Positions 59,612 through 64,000 of a stretch of DNA of 64,000 bases are shown piece by piece. Under the pieces are notes generated by a model, which had not been told where the DNA came from, did no database searches, and worked only from the letters and a program-made list of their open reading frames with translations. Position numbers and translations under genes: made by a program. Position 1 is the first letter of the stretch, and the number at the start of each line of letters is the position of its first letter. Source of the stretch: Gnetum montanum (Eukaryota; Streptophyta; Gnetopsida; Gnetales; Gnetaceae); assembly GCA_015680685.1 (NCBI GenBank), contig MNCI01007630.1, positions 167,075 through 231,074 on the forward strand, in the 5' to 3' direction.

Positions 59612-62600
59612 ATGGCGCCAAAGATGAGAGGAAATAATGCCAAATTGGAAAAAATCTACGAAGTACAAGGGAGTCTGTAGCGTGCTTCGCAGGCCTTAGT
59701 CGAAGTGAGAGATGTCACTCCCCTGAATCTGTAGGCCATCCCTTACTTACTCGTATTACTTTTGGTGATATGCTTTTTTCTTGTGTTTATCCTTTTGCGT
59801 CATCTGCGTAAACTAGAGTTTTAGGATGTAGACCTCATATTAAAATGAGGGTTTAGACAACAGTATTGTATCTATCACCATTGTCTGAGAAAAACCTTGT
59901 ACTATTACAAGGGTTTAAGCGATTTTGGCTGTATGGCTAAAGCGTAATTTGTAATTTTTTCTTATATTTTTCATGAACATGCAACGGAATCTAGATGGTA
60001 ATGTGTTTATGTTCTGTACAGTATAATGGTGAAACCTGTCCTAATCGTTTTGGACATAGTCAGGGTTTTATGTTGTATAAACCCTCTCGCAGCCAATGTT
60101 CCTTCCCCTCAGACTCGTTTGCAGGGGAAGGCTATATGGTTCCAGATGGGTGCGCTGGAGTTTTTGCAGTTCTTGTTGCATAACTACAGTATCATTGTTT
60201 GGTCGCATTTGTCAGGTGATGTGGCTAGAGCTATTTTGGAACATTTTTTAGTCGGTTCTACATAGGGTGTCCTAGCTTTCCTGACAGATGAGGCTATTGA
60301 TATTGGTCGTCGTCAAGACTACCAACTTAGCACCAGAGGATTGAGGCGTTTAAGTTGGATCTAGGAGATGCCCAGATTTAGTTATTATCATGCATATAAT
60401 ACTTTGTTCATGGCTCGTCATGTCTCAACTTACTTTCATAATCCACCAGGCACAGTGTATTATTCAGGTGGGTAAGTCATTTTATTTGTGGTGTTATTAA
60501 TATGTTTTCTAATGTCTAAATTTGCAAAGTGTAGGATAGTATTTTGTCATATGATACAAGTTATTCATCAATGAAAATGGGTTGGTGGGCAATAATCATA
60601 CATTGTCTTGGATTGAAAGGATGATAAATGAGTTTACGTCCACTAGCAACATACGCACTAGTGTAATGGGACAAATGGCCTTCGAAATTCCTGAGTATCC
60701 TACCCGTTATGCCGATTCTTTCAAGAGTTGTCAGAATCTTGGGTGGTTACATAAGGAATGGACTTTGACCCTGCCCCTCACCCTCATGGACATGCAAAGG
60801 AATCTTCCTCCATTTCCTTTGCCATTGGGACCTGGTAAGGTTTTGTTGCTACAATTAGTTACAGGATATTTTTTTTTGTTTTGAAATGTTGCGTAACAGT
60901 GCTTTCGCTATCTTGACTTGTATCTTGTGTTATTAGTTAGGGAATCTAGGGAGATTACCATCATGATTTCCAGCTATGAGACGAACACCCTCCTCTTCCG
61001 TTATGGTGACATAAAGGAAGCACAATGCTGGCTCGACCATGCAATGACCCCAGTTGCATTTATTCCTGGCCATAACCCTTGATGTCCCTGCAAGTGAAAT
61101 TTTAACCTTGGTTAGCTCCTTCAGTGAGGGGGCTGAACATTTTTGCACATGCGTGCATAACGTGCATGTGCATTTTGACATCGATGCTCAGCTATTTACT
61201 AACCTTTTCAGCATCCCCTCTGACGGTCTTCCCATAGAGGAAAAATCGAGGAGAAGCGTCAAATGTTAGGAAGAGCTGGAGGAGCGGTTGGGGACTAAGA
61301 AGCATACTAAGGGGGTTCCTTGTGAAAAGATCGAGTTAGAGATTTCCAAGACTATTTATCCCCTCTTCCGAGCCTGGGCTTTCCCCATAACACTCTCGCA
61401 GGGGAAGTTCTTTACTATAGAACAGGCCTGTATTATAAGAGAGGTGATTGAGGAAGGGACCCAATTCGACTGGGCAAGCTATTTCACTGAGGAGTTACGC
61501 ACTGAAATGATCAGACTCCGCCAAAAGCTTGAGTCCCATTTCAGTGTGCACTTCGCCTTCTTCATAACTTGCCTCCGGCATTTTGCCAAATTTTTGGTGG
61601 TCCAGAGGAATGGGGTTTGGGTGCAACAGGATCGAGACCAGTTATCCAAACCCTGGATTTCCCATCTCTTCGGCACTACCCAGTCACAGGATCCTCTGGA
61701 GGGAATTCGGGAGTTACTTTCTATAACGACTAGGGATGTGGCGGCACCTCGAACGTGAGGCCCTGACAGCGTAGGTGGGTTGCTTCCCTCTTACATCGGT
61801 GATGCGTCACAAGGGAATCGCCTGGTAGCAAAAATAGTAGATGCCTCGGTTCAGCGTAAAAGGCCTTGTTTAACCGAGGCACCTATGGAGCCAGTAGGTG
61901 GCACAAGCAGAACTATGCAAGTCAGGTTTCAGCAGAGTAAACCTCTACCTAGTAAGCGTAAAGACATAGTAAAAGTTATGGTAATTATTGTATTACGCAA
62001 CTTTATTCAGGGTATTCTAAATTATTTAAATGTGTTATATGGCATAAAAAGGGAGACCTATAGAGCGTTTGACCCCTGAAACAGGGGAGGTGGTATTACA
62101 GCATGGGGAAGGGACCCCAGTTTTGGAAGAGGAGGCCCTGGCTATTAGAGTAAGTGATGCATAGACCCTTGTGCGTGAGGAGAGAGATGAGGTGGAAAAT
62201 GTTGATGCACTCCCCACTGGAACAGGCAGAGGTAATTGGTGTATTAAAATTTTTAAGGAATTCTGTTAGTAATTAGAAATTTTAACTTAATTACGCTACA
62301 AATGAACGAGATGCATCTCCATCTGCCGTTGTAAGCAGAGTGTGGGGGGAATTCCCTGATAAATTTTCCTTCATGGAAGGCGTTGTTGGTGATATGATAG
62401 AGCACCTTGGGCATGTCGATCCTAGGGCTAGTATGTTATGGCTATAGTACACTTATTTTATTATAAGGTTATAATGTTTATTTATGTTTTATTTAATATT
62501 CGTCGTTAGGAGCTCGCCTTCAATGGGACTCTATGGAGCCCATTAACCTGGACAGTATTTAGCCTTCATTGGAAGGAGCAGTCATGCCACGTAACATTTA

Positions 62601-63635
62601 TGAGGAAATGTGTAAATGTGTGTTACGCTTGACCTGCTCCTTGTGGGAGAGTTAAAATGTCAATGAAGACCTCTGGAAGAAGCTGCAGAGGTTAGAGAAG
62701 GAAAGGATGTCTCTGACCAAAGAGATTGGAGACTTAAGATCACGATGTGAATTCCTGCAAGCACGAGGAACAGGTGAAGAGGACTGGCGGATGGCTATCA
62801 TTAGTTACGCTCGCTATTGGTCAGAAATAATGTACAAACCAGTCATGAATTGGTGGAGCAAAGGATGCAAATAGAGCTCTTGGCCTAGAAGAACTAGGAA
62901 TTGAAGGACTTTTGCGCAAGTGTCCAAGAGTGGGGGAAAAAACAGAAAGATCATAAGCATCTATATAAGCGAGAAAGTATCGCTTATCGTCAGCACTATC
63001 AAGATTCTACCGTAGAAGCTCAATCCTTGCGATTGTTCCTCGATGTCATTGGTGCGTCTAAGGTCTTCGAGAAGTTCCAGGAGTAGGTAATGGTGAGCGT
63101 GTCCCCGGAAAGAAAAATTACTCTTCCCGGGGAAGAGACCATAGTCCCTACCTTCTTCTTCGCTGAACCACCCCGATGGACTAGCATGGAGAAAGGGAAG
63201 GCGAAGGCTGGAACTAATATGAGAAACGGAGTTTTTTCTGAGTTGACTGAAGACGAAATTATGCAACTCCTATGGATCGGTTTAGATCAACTCCCCTTTG
63301 CTGCAGATGCAGGGCCATCGTGAGTAATTTTGAGTGTTATTGAATTTAAATTTTCTGACTTGTCCTATCATGGCTTTTGCTTATGTACTTGTTGTATGTA
63401 GGTACAAGGAATGGATGAAGAAGGTGGATAGAATGAAAAGCACGTTTAGGAAGAAGAGCGTAATGATGCAGACCATCCTCTTGGGGAGCAAGTGTTAGTG
63501 CAAGAACCTTGTGAAGATGACATTCCTCATGAAGGAATACTCCTTAAAAGGGATGACCCATTCGAAGATGATTTATTAGGCTTAGAGGCAGACTTAAGGG
63601 ATATGGGTGATAGTGGTACTAGGGGGGATGTGTAA
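59612..63635 (+). pseudogene. Antisense accessory gene, E7 copy, eight exons
   Basis: Exons: 59612-59730 (119 nt, donor GTAGGC), 60022-60471 (450 nt, acceptor TGTACAG, donor GTAAGT), about 60561-60834 (donor GTAAGG), 60937-61936 (acceptor TTATTAG), about 62050-62231, about 62338-62430, 62510-63319 (acceptor CGTTAG, donor GTGAGT), 63402-63635 (acceptor TGTATGTAG). Exon 1 joins exon 2 in frame, as in E3. Conserved pieces: GWLHKEW in exon 3; FTNLFSIPSDG, YPLFRAWAFPITLSQ, FDWASYF and HFAKFLVV in exon 4; DKFSFMEGVVGDMIEHLG in exon 6; KDHKHLYKRES and a probable coiled coil in exon 7; an acidic exon 8. A few stops and a small frameshift at the start of exon 3 make it a pseudogene. No known family recognised. 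Confidence 0.85.
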
Positions 63636-64000
63636 TTGTGATTTACGCATGATTTTATTTATGAGGTTGAACAATGGCAATATGAATCTTGGCATGATTA
63701 ATCATGAGATTTTCTTTATGCTTTTTTTTAAAAAATTATGTCTTTATTTATACAAAGTGTTGATAAAATTGTCAAAGGTTTTGGATAGGTAGCGTTATTT
63801 TAATCGTTGAATGGAGTTGCTAGTTTAAGGCCATTGTGGGTCATCACATAGCGTTTGCATAAGATATAAATGAATTTGCTAGTTTTCGGCCATTACGGGC
63901 CTTTCCTAGTTTTAGGCCGTTGCAGGCCATCTGCGTACGTCAGGGAATGTAATTGATAAAAGTGTACATATTTGCGTAGTTGTACTAATATGACTAATAG
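63636..64000 (-). repeat. Boundary motif array beyond the E7 antisense gene
   Basis: Three copies read in plus as GCTAGTTTAAGGCCATTGTG and TAGTTTTAGGCCGTTGC (63815-63930). By comparison with E3 this should be just downstream of protease, so the E7 protease is expected right after the window. Confidence 0.6.

Larger units (their letters stand above)
52303..64000 (-). mobile_element. E7: Tat-like element, 5' end outside window
   Basis: Minus strand: pol 59147-55674, post-integrase array, 3' untranslated region, PPT and 3' LTR (53886-52303). The antisense gene lies on plus at 59612-63635. Gag-protease and the 5' LTR must lie beyond 64000. Its LTR is of the E2 subtype (GCGTAA-rich), not the GTATACGC subtype. 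Confidence 0.88.

Overview
The window looks like intergenic DNA from a large plant genome. It is a nest of old LTR retrotransposons with no recognisable host gene, tRNA or rRNA. All the elements belong to one lineage: Ty3/gypsy of the Tat type, recognised by two RNase H domains (a normal one and an archaeal-like one) between reverse transcriptase and integrase, no chromodomain, and a Gag CxxHx4GHx4C knuckle. A gymnosperm or another very large plant genome fits, but I cannot name the species.

I label seven insertions from left to right. E1 (+, 1-10373) starts outside the window. E2 (-, 10374-20465 plus 38420-38569) is split by E3. E3 (+, 20466-38414) is complete, with two LTRs, a PBS, a PPT and a GTAGC target-site duplication. 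E4 (-, 38570-40849) is a remnant. E5 (-, 40850-50880) is a deletion derivative that has lost pol. E6 (-, 50881-52302) is a 3' remnant sharing an LTR with E5. E7 (-, 52303-64000) runs out of the window. The order of insertion is E4 first, then E2 and the E5/E6 pair into E4, then E1 and E3 into E2, and E7 into E6.

The striking feature is a large accessory gene on the strand opposite gag-pol, between protease and reverse transcriptase. In E3 it has eight exons (31535 down to 27019), GT-AG introns, its own TATA box and about 1,050 codons. Copies are present in E1, E4 and E7, and E2 keeps only the promoter and start codon. Exon 2 is exactly 450 nt in all three copies that have it, and splice sites and phases agree between copies. 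So the element layout is LTR - gag-pro - [antisense spliced gene] - RT-RH-aRH-IN - LTR. I do not recognise the protein.

Arrays of a roughly 25-bp motif (core AATGGCCTTAAACTAGC or AAGACTATAAACTGGC) sit after protease, before RT and after integrase. They delimit the modules, and the internal deletions in E2 and E5 fall at them. Every sense gene carries stop codons, mostly of the C-to-T type, so nothing here looks autonomous now.
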